This document shows positions 42,441 through 50,374 of a stretch of 64,000 nucleotides of DNA, in pieces (within the stretch, counting starts at the first letter, position 1; every line of letters starts with the position of its first letter). A program made the position numbers and the translations under genes. Origin of the DNA: CAZKBP01 sp964551015 (GTDB taxonomy: Bacteria; Bacteroidota; Bacteroidia; Cytophagales; Microscillaceae); NCBI GenBank assembly GCA_964551015.1, contig CAZKBP010000028.1, positions 1 through 64,000 of the forward strand. Reading direction: 5' to 3'. The notes beneath the pieces were generated by a model that was not told the origin of the DNA, did no database searches, and saw only the letters and a list, made by a program, of their open reading frames with translations.

Positions 42441-43109
42441 TTAGTCTTCCATCCTCATTCCCAGAGGACGTTCCAAATCAGTCATTTCCAAGTGGGCGTA
42501 GTCATTGATGCGTTTGAGGTGCCAACCGTGCTCATCATACTGGAATTGGGTAATAGAAGTGTTCTCAATGGTGATTCGGTAAGTCATCGCTGGATTAGAG
42601 TCCAGTAACTTACGGCTAATACATTTAATCACCATGCCGTGGCAAAAAACAGCAATTTTCAGATCCTGCTCCGCTAAGGGAAGTAAGTTTTCTTCCAACC
42701 ATTGGTAAATGCGCTCCTCGACTTCTTTCTGTGATTCTCCGCCTGGAGCTTTAAAATTCCAAGGATCTGCGTGGATTTTCTTCAAAGTGGCTTCATTATA
42801 CATCTCAGCCCGGACTTTACCCGTCCATTCTCCCTGGCAAAGCTCCACCAAATCGTCGTGTTGAGAAATTTCATTATGATCAAATTGCAAATGCTTAGAG
42901 GCAATACGAGCCGTTTGGATGGCTCTGACCGCAGTCGAGGCATAAATTTTATCAAAGTGCATCTGCGCTGCCTCCAGACGCTCTCCCAAGGCACGAGACT
43001 GCCGGATGCCTAATTCGGTAATAGGAAAATGGTTGGAGCGTCCACCAATGAGATGTGGATTGGCATTGCCCGTGCTTTGCGCGTGTCGAATAAAGTGAAT
43101 ATCTAACAT
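42441..43109 (-). CDS. Histidine phosphatase family protein
   Basis: 222 residues with the RHG signature IHFIRHAQSTGNANP (RHxxS) at the start, and the family ESQKEVEERIYQWLEENL (cut: ESQKEVEERIYQW) and VFCHGMVIKCI (second histidine in the active site). Members dephosphorylate sugar phosphates, bisphosphoglycerate-like compounds or proteins. Single gene, not part of the siaBC unit downstream. Confidence 0.87.
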   Translation of the reverse strand: MLDIHFIRHAQSTGNANPHLIGGRSNHFPITELGIRQSRALGERLEAAQMHFDKIYASTAVRAIQTARIASKHLQFDHNEISQHDDLVELCQGEWTGKVRAEMYNEATLKKIHADPWNFKAPGGESQKEVEERIYQWLEENLLPLAEQDLKIAVFCHGMVIKCISRKLLDSNPAMTYRITIENTSITQFQYDEHGWHLKRINDYAHLEMTDLERPLGMRMED

Positions 43110-43241
43110 ATAAGATAGGTAGAGGAGATTCTGAGTCCTGTGGAAAAAACATCTAGATTACTCTTCATAGATACGAAACTTTTGGAGCTAGTGCTAATAA
43201 TCTTAAATTTATTTGCCTTCGCTGATACCATTCCCTTTTAT

Positions 43242-43249
43242 TATCTTTG
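43242..43249 (+). promoter_or_regulatory. TAnnTTTG box before the TPR gene
   Basis: TATCTTTG matches the Bacteroidota -7 consensus. A TTG at the usual distance was not found (the nearest at 43213-43215 gives a spacing of 26), so confidence is low. The leader to the ATG at 43327 would be about 70 nt. Confidence 0.45.
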
Positions 43250-43326
43250 TGGCTTGGAGTAAAATTGAAATTTCTCCTCTCAGGAGCGAGTGCATTTTGC
43301 TCTCTTGAATTGGAAACACCGACACC

Positions 43327-43821
43327 ATGGATACGGAACAGGTACTCAGGGATTATGTAGAAAAGGTACTACACGCACGACAGCATCTTAAACATCGCCT
43401 CCCCTCGGAAGAAGAACTTCGAGAGGCTGCCTTGGAGCTAGGTTTTAGTGAAAAAGAACTGGCCTTGGTAGCAGATACGCTTCAGGCTCATCTCAAAAAT
43501 GGCTGGGGCTATCAAAAGTTAGAAAATTGGACGGCTGCCCTGCAAGAGTACCAAGAAGCACTCAAAATCAATCCTTACCACGGAGATGCTTTACTCAATA
43601 TCGCTTTTATCAACAAAATTTTGTGGGAAGAGGAAAAGGAGCAAATCTATGCCAATGAGGCCAAAACCTACGCGAGACGTTGCTTGGAAGTCATGCCCGG
43701 CAACAAGCGAGCTTTGCGTATTATTGATGAAATTACCCGCGACGAAGAAAACCTCAACCAATGGGGATGTATGCTTTATTGGCTCATCGGCTTGGGGATG
43801 TTACTATACTGCTGTGTATAA
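43327..43821 (+). CDS. TPR membrane protein
   Basis: 164 residues: an N-terminal helical domain with the phrase EEELREAALELGFSEKELAL (like SHOCT-associated or UBA-like helices), two TPR motifs (GWGYQKLENWTAALQEYQEAL and the following unit), and a C-terminal membrane helix (LYWLIGLGMLLYCCV). Tail-anchored topology is likely. Function unknown; possibly a protein-protein scaffold at the membrane. Confidence 0.65.
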   Translation: MDTEQVLRDYVEKVLHARQHLKHRLPSEEELREAALELGFSEKELALVADTLQAHLKNGWGYQKLENWTAALQEYQEALKINPYHGDALLNIAFINKILWEEEKEQIYANEAKTYARRCLEVMPGNKRALRIIDEITRDEENLNQWGCMLYWLIGLGMLLYCCV

Positions 43822-43911
43822 TCTGGAGCGTACCCAAACCAGAGCTTATGAAGACTAGAAAATTTTTGGGCTAAGATAAAATTTGAGAAGAAAAACGAAA
43901 CAGAAAATACA

Positions 43912-44310
43912 CTAATCATCCAGCGCATAAGGGATGAGCTGCATGCGATCTAACTCGGAACCTTCGGCTAAGTCTTCGGCTTCTTTGAAGATATCCATAT
44001 CATCTTCAGGATAAAACCAATCTATCTCGACCTTGCCACCTTTTCTTTCGTAAGTTTTCAAAAATTTAAGTACATTCAAAATAGCTTTAAAAGAACTGGT
44101 ATTAAAATAAGTAAGCCGAAAAGTAATTCTTAAGGGGCGGTTCACTTCAAGGGTATAGCGCTTGAACCATTGAATGATTTTGTCATAAAACTCACCAGTA
44201 TACTCGAGATAAGATTCACCAGAGATTTCGCACTGGCCGTTTCTGGCGTCTAGGGAAACATAGGGGGTAAAAAATTCACTTCTTTCTCCTTTGATTTTCA
44301 AATTTTCCAT
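43912..44310 (-). CDS. SiaC-like regulatory phosphoprotein (DUF1987)
   Basis: 132 residues of the DUF1987/SiaC family: an STAS-like alpha/beta fold with FRLTYFNTSSFKAILNVLKF. N70-T71-S72-S73 aligns with the region where SiaC of Pseudomonas is phosphorylated on a threonine by the SiaB kinase. SiaC binds and activates a partner diguanylate cyclase when unphosphorylated. Co-transcribed with the SiaB-like gene just upstream (11 bp). No SiaA phosphatase or SiaD is near. Confidence 0.87.
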   Translation of the reverse strand: MENLKIKGERSEFFTPYVSLDARNGQCEISGESYLEYTGEFYDKIIQWFKRYTLEVNRPLRITFRLTYFNTSSFKAILNVLKFLKTYERKGGKVEIDWFYPEDDMDIFKEAEDLAEGSELDRMQLIPYALDD

Positions 44311-44321
44311 AAAAATGATGC

Positions 44322-44846
44322 CTACTTTGATACCTTGGCGGCAATGGTTAGGAAGCTTGTCTGATCATTGATCTTTTTTAATCCAATATCTAAAGGATGG
44401 CCCGAGGTGAGAGCTACTTTGATAAGACCAATGCCTGCCCCTCGCCCCTCTCCCATGAGAGGACGAGCCAACAAAGCGAGGCGATAGCGTCTGAGTCCCT
44501 TCTCATCCAAAGAGTTGATGTAGCTACACCGCTTGGTAATTCCTTCGATAGAAGAGGATCGTACGTAATTACCTGCCACCAAGATATAGTGATTTTTCGT
44601 TTCTTGGATAGCAATCAAGCCCATTCTACCTTTTTGACCGGAAATATTGGTTTCAGGAGAATAATATAGAATATTTTCCGATAACTCGATGAAAATGGAA
44701 AAAAGTTTGCGCCGCACACGGGGAACTTTATCGAATTTGTGTTCAATCTCATCACTAATTCTAGAGATAACCGTGTGATTGACAGGCCCTTCATAGGAAA
44801 CGATAGAGCCGTCTGATTTAGAGAAAAATGCTTCCCAAGATTTCAT
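44322..44846 (-). CDS. SiaB-like protein kinase (DUF6272)
   Basis: 174 residues of the SiaB family, a protein kinase with an ATP-binding fold of the GHKL type. The N-box is IELSENILYYS with E54 and N58, and the G-box is EGRGAGIGLIKVAL (about 134-145). It would phosphorylate the SiaC homologue encoded 11 bp downstream. The start ATG is followed by helix SWEAFFSK, as usual in the family. Confidence 0.85.
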   Translation of the reverse strand: MKSWEAFFSKSDGSIVSYEGPVNHTVISRISDEIEHKFDKVPRVRRKLFSIFIELSENILYYSPETNISGQKGRMGLIAIQETKNHYILVAGNYVRSSSIEGITKRCSYINSLDEKGLRRYRLALLARPLMGEGRGAGIGLIKVALTSGHPLDIGLKKINDQTSFLTIAAKVSK

Positions 44847-44940
44847 AAAATTACGCGTTAAAAATACTTTCCAATTAGGTGTTTCATTTTGGTTTCTTCA
44901 GGCCAACGCTGCGCTTGTGCTATCTCTTCAATTTTCTAAT

Positions 44941-45195
44941 TTAAAAGGTAAGCCGCTCTATATTTCTTTTTTTGATCCAATTCAAGTACTTCTGTAAAGC
45001 CGGTGCTTCCTTTAAAGCTGCCAGACTCGCGTACTGACTTGCCAACTCTTTATTGCTAAACGTATGATGGAGTGTGCTGTGGCAAGGTTGACACAGGTCA
45101 ATCGTAGGGCCATATTTGCCCCCTTTTTGCTTAGGAACTAAATGATGTTTACTGGTACGGCTGACGGTTCTCTCACACAATTCGCAAACTTTCAT
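44941..45195 (-). CDS. HNH endonuclease-like protein
   Basis: 84 residues. C4-x2-C7 and C35-x2-C38 make a zinc pair pattern, H17-H18-x-V-P precede, and H39/H43/H44 follow, the HNH arrangement. It matches small stand-alone HNH proteins of Bacteroidota with no known role. Catalytic activity as a nuclease is inferred from the motif only. Single gene upstream of the siaBC unit, separated by 94 bp. Confidence 0.75.
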   Translation of the reverse strand: MKVCELCERTVSRTSKHHLVPKQKGGKYGPTIDLCQPCHSTLHHTFSNKELASQYASLAALKEAPALQKYLNWIKKRNIERLTF

Positions 45196-45569
45196 TTTAT
45201 CAAAGATTACTCGAAAATAAACGGTTTGGACTTACTATGAATGCTCATCCTTATAAACCCGAGATAGAGGGTTTACTCTTATTAAAATTATGAAATTTCT
45301 TAAAATTTTTATTCTTTTTAGTTAAAGAGTCCTATTATATATTACGTAGGGATTTGGCTCTAGTCTCAAATATGTCAAAAAAACCTTCAAAATTGTCTAT
45401 CTGGTTTTCGTTTTTGCCACAGATAATCCGAAAAAGAACATTTACCCATCCATTTTCAGGCATTTGTAGAAAAAAGGCATTTTTCCAACTTTGTAAGATT
45501 GACGAATTAATCGATCTTTTTACAAAAACCAAGCCCAAGTCTTTTTCATTTAATCGTAGAAGAAGGATT
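45196..45569. other. 374-bp gene-free stretch between the HNH and SDR genes
   Basis: AT-rich, with runs of A/T around 45280-45345. Two overlapping opposite frames extend in from the SDR end (45335-45610 minus, 45354-45788 plus) but have no recognisable features and were rejected. No terminator or promoter stood out. Confidence 0.45.
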
Positions 45570-46457
45570 TTAAATTTTCTCCCCAGAATGGACTTCTCGA
45601 GTCTGACCACGGAGTTGCTCTACCATGATTTCTACCTTTTTGATGCGTTTTTTTACACTTTTGAAGAAATAGCTAGGAGAAATACGTTTGACCCACCACA
45701 TCAGGTGCGCCTCCTTAGCGATAAGAATATGCAACTTGGCTCGACCTACCTGAGCCATAATGGTTTGGGCGACTTCGCTCGCTCCTAGTTTGGAGTCGTC
45801 TATCATTTTCTGCCCCATTGATTTTACTTCTTCTCCTCCTCGGGCGTATTGGATGATATTGGTTTTAAAATAAGAAGGCATTACACAAGAAACCTTGATA
45901 TTAAACTCATCCAATTCTGTATGCAATGTCTCGGAGAGCGAAAGCACCGCCGCCTTGGTCATATTGTAAGGAGCCATTCGAGGGGCATTGGCAAAAGCCG
46001 CGGCACTGGCTGTATTGATGATATGACCTGCTCCTTGTTCCCGCATGGTGGGGATAAAATAATGACAACCATACAACACGCCCATTTGATTAATCCCCAC
46101 GATCCAATCCCAGTTCTCTAGGCTGTATTCACTTACTCGTCCGCCGTCACCTACGCCTGCATTATTAAAAAGCAGATCAATTCCCTGCGTATGCCCCAGA
46201 AAATCCTTGGCTACTTCGGCATACTGGCTACGGTTACTCACATCCAAAGCATAGGGGAGGGCCTTACTTCCTTTACTTTCTACCAGCCGAGCCGTTTCTT
46301 TAAGAGGGCTCCAATTGATATCAGCCAGTCCTAGGTACCATTGGTCTCTGGCTAATTCTAAGGCCAGCGCACGACCCAAACCAGAAGCAGCCCCCGTAAT
46401 AAAGGCTCTTTTCTGGGGATATTTCTGAGAAACTTGATAGTAGTAAGGCAGTGGCAT
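45570..46457 (-). CDS. Short-chain dehydrogenase/reductase
   Basis: 295 residues with the SDR core: TGAASGLG (21-28, NAD(P) glycine motif), NNAG (98-101), S151, and Y164-N-M-T-K168 (YxxxK). The C-terminal extension from about 240 carries a basic region (VKRISPSYFFKSVKKRIKKV). Family-typical oxidoreductase; substrate unknown. Upstream of the amidase gene, on the same strand but separated by 190 bp. Confidence 0.88.
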   Translation of the reverse strand: MPLPYYYQVSQKYPQKRAFITGAASGLGRALALELARDQWYLGLADINWSPLKETARLVESKGSKALPYALDVSNRSQYAEVAKDFLGHTQGIDLLFNNAGVGDGGRVSEYSLENWDWIVGINQMGVLYGCHYFIPTMREQGAGHIINTASAAAFANAPRMAPYNMTKAAVLSLSETLHTELDEFNIKVSCVMPSYFKTNIIQYARGGEEVKSMGQKMIDDSKLGASEVAQTIMAQVGRAKLHILIAKEAHLMWWVKRISPSYFFKSVKKRIKKVEIMVEQLRGQTREVHSGEKI

Positions 46458-46646
46458 GGGTTCGTATAAAATTCAGATTAGGAGCTAGAAACAAAGATTA
46501 CCCAAAAATACAAATATTTTGATGAAAGACGAGTCTTGAGAATTGCGCTTCTCGGTTTTGTCAGATGTTATGCAAATTATAGCAGGCTGGGTGAGGATTT
46601 TAGATTTCGAGCCCAAGCTTGGCATCAAGTCCCTTCTGCCAAGAAC

Positions 46647-47540
46647 TTACTCCCGAACCGCCACCAAGAACGCATCTTCAAAGCCTTTTTCCTGAATCTT
46701 CCTGAGCAAATTGTCAGCACGACCCTGGTCGTACTCTCGGCCAATCATATACTTGTAGCGATAGCGGTCGCCTGCTTGTCCTCGATACTCTACTACGGTT
46801 TCGTCCAAATCTGAAAAGACTTTCTCTACATCAATCGGGCTACGAGTGGCCATGATTTGTACTCGATAGTAGAGCGATCGATCTTCGGGTCGGGGTTGAG
46901 ATTGTACAAAGGTGCGAAACCCCCGGAAAATGGCCGAAGCAATGATAGCTTGCCCATAGTCCGAATTGAGGTATTGCTCCTCGGCAGGATTGGTCAGGTA
47001 GCCACATTCCACCAATACGCTGGGCATATCGGTGTATTGGGTTACGTACAAATTTCTACCACGGCGTCGAGCATCCCATACGCCTCTACTTTTGCGACCA
47101 GCCCTTGTCTCAAACTCTTCTTGGATGAAGCGGGCGAGTTGGAGGCTAGCTTTTTGTTTGTAGCTATAAATATGGCTTTCTGTACCGTGAATGTTTTTGC
47201 TCTGATTAGAATTAGCGTGAATGCTGATAAAATAATCTGCCTTGTTTTCATTAGCAAAATCCACCTTTTCCTGTAAGCTCTGCGTAATGTCTTCGGTACG
47301 AGTGTAAAGTACCCGCACATTTTTGAGTTCAGGCGATTGTTGGATATAATTGCCTAGTTTGAGCGCGATGAGGAGGTTAATATCTTTTTCGTGCTTAAAG
47401 GACGCCTTACTACGCAAGGTGCCCGGGTCTCTGCCTCCGTGCCCGGGGTCAATGACCAGGGTCAGGGTTTGAGTCCAGGCACCAGTATAATTGTAGAAGA
47501 AAGAGATAAAAAAACAGAAAAAGAAAATACTTGACCTCAT
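46647..47540 (-). CDS. N-acetylmuramoyl-L-alanine amidase with SPOR-like tail
   Basis: 297 residues. The N-terminal signal peptide (SIFFFCFFISFFYNYTGAW) is followed by an Amidase_3 domain (about 26-225). LVIDPGHGGRDPGT holds zinc ligand H34, and YFISIHANSNQSKNIHGTE and LVECGYLTNPAEEQYL supply the rest of the site. The last 70 residues look like a SPOR domain (LYYRVQIMATRSPIDVEKVF), which would bind denuded glycan at the septum. Cleaves the amide between MurNAc and the stem peptide, acting in cell division or remodelling. Confidence 0.9.
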   Translation of the reverse strand: MRSSIFFFCFFISFFYNYTGAWTQTLTLVIDPGHGGRDPGTLRSKASFKHEKDINLLIALKLGNYIQQSPELKNVRVLYTRTEDITQSLQEKVDFANENKADYFISIHANSNQSKNIHGTESHIYSYKQKASLQLARFIQEEFETRAGRKSRGVWDARRRGRNLYVTQYTDMPSVLVECGYLTNPAEEQYLNSDYGQAIIASAIFRGFRTFVQSQPRPEDRSLYYRVQIMATRSPIDVEKVFSDLDETVVEYRGQAGDRYRYKYMIGREYDQGRADNLLRKIQEKGFEDAFLVAVRE

Positions 47541-47568
47541 TTTTATGATCAGAGGAGTTTAAGATTGA

Positions 47569-48360
47569 CTAAACGGGCTCGATGATGCCCTTTACAAACT
47601 GCTTAATCGCCTGGTTGTCTGCTTGATATTGACTCAAATTTTTAATAAAAGCACTCCCGATAATCGCTCCCTGCGCGTACTGACAAGCCTTTTGGAAGCT
47701 GACGCGATCGTGAATCCCAAAACCAATCAGTTTGGGGTTTTGCAAATTCATCGCCTGAATCCTCTGGAAATAAGCCTCTTGATGCTCAGAAATATTACTG
47801 GTTTTGCCTGTGGTACTCGAGCTAGAAACCATATAGATAAAACCTTGGCTGTAGGCATCTATAGTGCGTATACGCGCTTCGGAAGTTTCAGGTGTAATCA
47901 GAAAGATATTAGAGAGCTGATGTTGGTCAAACAATTGCTTATACTCTTGCTGGTATTCGTGCATCGGCAAATCAGGCAGAATCAGACCATCCACACCGAT
48001 GGCCGCGATTTGCTCACAAAAACGCTCAATACCAAATTGTACCACAGGATTCAGATAGCCCATAAGTAGTACAGGTACTTGTACGTGTTTTCTAAGGTCT
48101 TTGATTTGATCTAAGAGCAAGCGTAGATGCATGCCATTTTCTAGGGCTTGCTGATTACTAGCTTGAATGGTCGGCCCGTCTGCAATGGGGTCAGAGTAGG
48201 GGATTCCGATCTCCACGATATCAGCCCCTGCTTGCTCGATGGCCTCGAGGATAGGCAGCGTATCTTCCTTGCGGGGATAACCTGCTGTGAAGTAAATCGC
48301 GAGTAGATTTTCTTTTTTATTTTGAAATAAACGGGTAAGACGATTTTGAATCACTGTCAT
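47569..48360 (-). CDS. trpA: Tryptophan synthase alpha chain
   Basis: 263 residues forming the (beta/alpha)8 alpha subunit that cleaves indole-3-glycerol phosphate to indole. Catalytic E50 and D61 are visible in ADIVEIGIPYSDPIADGPTIQ. Motif GYLNPV and phosphate-binding GFGI and GAIIGSAFIK also appear. The gene stands apart from other trp genes and is 28 bp downstream of nothing related; the upstream amidase gene is also on this strand but unrelated in function. Confidence 0.93.
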   Translation of the reverse strand: MTVIQNRLTRLFQNKKENLLAIYFTAGYPRKEDTLPILEAIEQAGADIVEIGIPYSDPIADGPTIQASNQQALENGMHLRLLLDQIKDLRKHVQVPVLLMGYLNPVVQFGIERFCEQIAAIGVDGLILPDLPMHEYQQEYKQLFDQHQLSNIFLITPETSEARIRTIDAYSQGFIYMVSSSSTTGKTSNISEHQEAYFQRIQAMNLQNPKLIGFGIHDRVSFQKACQYAQGAIIGSAFIKNLSQYQADNQAIKQFVKGIIEPV

Positions 48361-48520
48361 AAAAGTTTTTTAGATAAGAGTCTCAGCTTAGCCGTCAGTG
48401 TTCTACGAAGCCTGAACGCCGAAAGCTAAGCAAGGACGTACTAACCGCTAAAATTAATGAACAAGCCCTAAATCTTCATTTTAAAAGTAGAATTTCCCAC
48501 TCCAAACCTGAACATTTATT

Positions 48521-48528
48521 TATATTTG
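48521..48528 (+). promoter_or_regulatory. TAnnTTTG box before the 48550 gene
   Basis: TATATTTG matches the Bacteroidota -7 consensus. There is no TTG at the expected upstream distance and the leader would be short (about 15 nt). Listed at low confidence. Confidence 0.4.
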
Positions 48529-48549
48529 TGTTTTAAATGAAGTAAAATT

Positions 48550-48768
48550 ATGGAGCATACAAAAGAAGAGTACGAAATCCCTGCCCTTGGTGTCAAATAT
48601 ATCTTAGAAAAGAGTGAGCAAGGCAATCTCGTATCTATGCCTGAGGAGGATTTCGAGAAAATCTTCGAGAAAATGAAAGAGTTACAAGAGAAAGTAAATG
48701 AACTGCAAAATCAAGTCATTGAAGACCTCAAGAGGCAAGCACTCATCAAGAATATTCTCAACAGTTGA
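48550..48768 (+). CDS. Small coiled-coil protein
   Basis: 72 residues: a short N-terminal beta-like segment (YEIPALGVKYILEKSEQGN) and a long amphipathic helix with a heptad pattern (FEKIFEKMKELQEKVNELQ) suggestive of a coiled-coil dimer. Unknown family. A small cytosolic protein with no signal peptide, next to mutA on the opposite strand. Confidence 0.5.
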   Translation: MEHTKEEYEIPALGVKYILEKSEQGNLVSMPEEDFEKIFEKMKELQEKVNELQNQVIEDLKRQALIKNILNS

Positions 48769-48813
48769 TCAAATCAGCATTCCATTAAAATAGAATGGGA
48801 AGCATTCTGAAAA

Positions 48814-50181
48814 TCATTGACCCTCAGATTCTCGCGTTTCGGCCAGGCGATAGAGACTTAATCGAGGAAAATCTTCCTGTCCGTGCGATTGCGCTTGTTT
48901 TGCTGATGAAGGCGAAGTGATTTCTTCCTTATTTTTGTATTGATTCACACCAATCATCACCTGCTGACCGCTCTTGAGGGCTTCTTGCTGTATATGAGCT
49001 TGAGCTTCAATGGATTTGGTAATTTGTCCCTGCTGAAAAGCAGCCATAAATCCTCCTGCTTCCTCTATTTGCTGGAATAAAGCCCAAGCTTTCTCTGCCA
49101 ATTGCTGAGTCAGATACTCTATATAATATGCTCCTGCCGCCACATCTTGGACTTTATCCAAATAAGATTCTGCTTTTAAGATAGTAGAAACATTCCGGGC
49201 AATTCTACGAGAAAAATCATTGGGTTCTTGGTAAATCTCATCGTAGGGAGCGACTGTTAACATATTACAGCCCCCCATTACGGCAGCCATGGCCTCAGTG
49301 GTGCTTCTGAGCATATTGTTGTAAGCATCCAGACGGCTCTTATTCCAATCTGAGGTGCGGGCGTGAATAAAACAAGGGCGAAACTTGAGTTGATAAGCTT
49401 TCAACATTTGCTGCCAAAGCAGCCTCAAAGCTCTAAACTTGGCGATTTCTAGGAAATAATGCCCCCCAATGGCTAATGAAAACTCCGTTTGGTCAAAGAG
49501 GAAGTCAGATTCTATGCCCTTTTCAGTCAATTGATCCAAATAGGCGACCCACATGGAGAGACTGTAAGCCAGAGCGTGTACGGTATGGCCGCCTGCATTT
49601 TGCCATATTTGCCCATTAACTAGCAAATTCTTAGAAGTAGTGCTGGCTTTTTCCCGAAGCAGCTGAGCCAGCAAATCAAAGCCATCCTCTGGTAGATCAC
49701 CGCTTACTGCCCAATGACCCAACAAATCATACTGGACTGTACCCGAAAAAGATAAGGAATCAAGTTGTGCCAAAACCGCCTGATTTAAGACATTAAAACG
49801 GACTTCCAAAGGAGGAAAACCCCAATTTAATACCTCACGAGGCAACTGCGCCAGCGCCATCTCGGGCTGGGAAACAATGATTTGAAGCTTATCTGCCCCT
49901 TGGTTCAGGGCGTCTGAGGCTACATCAGGATGAGCCAATAGCACTTCTGCTGAAACTTCTACACGATTCTGCCAAGAGCCTTCCCCAAAATCCTGAGGCT
50001 GAAGTAGGGGAGGGGGGGCGGTTTCTGCCGTGTAAAAAGGATCTAGTTCAATCCCTTCGGGCAGGTGCGTTTGGAGTGAGGCAAAATCTGGGTCTTTGAG
50101 TTTTTTGATAGACTCTTGTATCCAAGCTTCTCGATCAAGAGCTTGAAAATCGCTAAAAAGCTGGGTTAGGTCTTTGGTCAT
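48814..50181 (-). CDS. mutA: Methylmalonyl-CoA mutase small subunit (beta)
   Basis: 455 residues resembling the catalytically inactive small subunit of heterodimeric methylmalonyl-CoA mutase. Conserved blocks include GGHTVHALAYSLSMWVAYLD, SAxxTSDWNKSRLDAYNNML-type RTSDWNKSRLDAYNNMLR, and MGGCNMLTVAPYDE, all of the TIM-barrel half. No cobalamin-binding domain is present, as in Bacteroidota small subunits. The large subunit gene (mutB), normally next to it, is not here. Confidence 0.88.
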   Translation of the reverse strand: MTKDLTQLFSDFQALDREAWIQESIKKLKDPDFASLQTHLPEGIELDPFYTAETAPPPLLQPQDFGEGSWQNRVEVSAEVLLAHPDVASDALNQGADKLQIIVSQPEMALAQLPREVLNWGFPPLEVRFNVLNQAVLAQLDSLSFSGTVQYDLLGHWAVSGDLPEDGFDLLAQLLREKASTTSKNLLVNGQIWQNAGGHTVHALAYSLSMWVAYLDQLTEKGIESDFLFDQTEFSLAIGGHYFLEIAKFRALRLLWQQMLKAYQLKFRPCFIHARTSDWNKSRLDAYNNMLRSTTEAMAAVMGGCNMLTVAPYDEIYQEPNDFSRRIARNVSTILKAESYLDKVQDVAAGAYYIEYLTQQLAEKAWALFQQIEEAGGFMAAFQQGQITKSIEAQAHIQQEALKSGQQVMIGVNQYKNKEEITSPSSAKQAQSHGQEDFPRLSLYRLAETRESEGQ

Positions 50182-50315
50182 AACTTTGCGAGCTTGAAAT
50201 GATTGACTGGCATTAAAGTAAATAATTTTTTGATAAAAAGTAAAAAAGAAGCGTGTTCAACTGTTAGCTCACAAGGACAACCTCACGAAGTCTAGCAAAC
50301 TCCGGGTCAACTACG

Positions 50316-50348
50316 AAAAAAAGCGTGGGATTATAACCACGCTTTTAT
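50316..50348 (-). terminator. Rho-independent terminator after the acyl-CoA dehydrogenase
   Basis: AAAGCGTGG pairs with CCACGCTTT around a 7-nt loop, with a run of seven T residues on the minus strand. It lies 27 bp past the stop at 50375 and separates this gene from mutA. Confidence 0.8.
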
Positions 50349-50374
50349 CCGTTTTGAGTCAACAGGTTAATTTC

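Noticed and set aside
45335..45788. Overlapping frames on both strands after the SDR gene
   Set aside because: They overlap each other and the SDR coding end, and neither shows a motif, signal peptide or family likeness.
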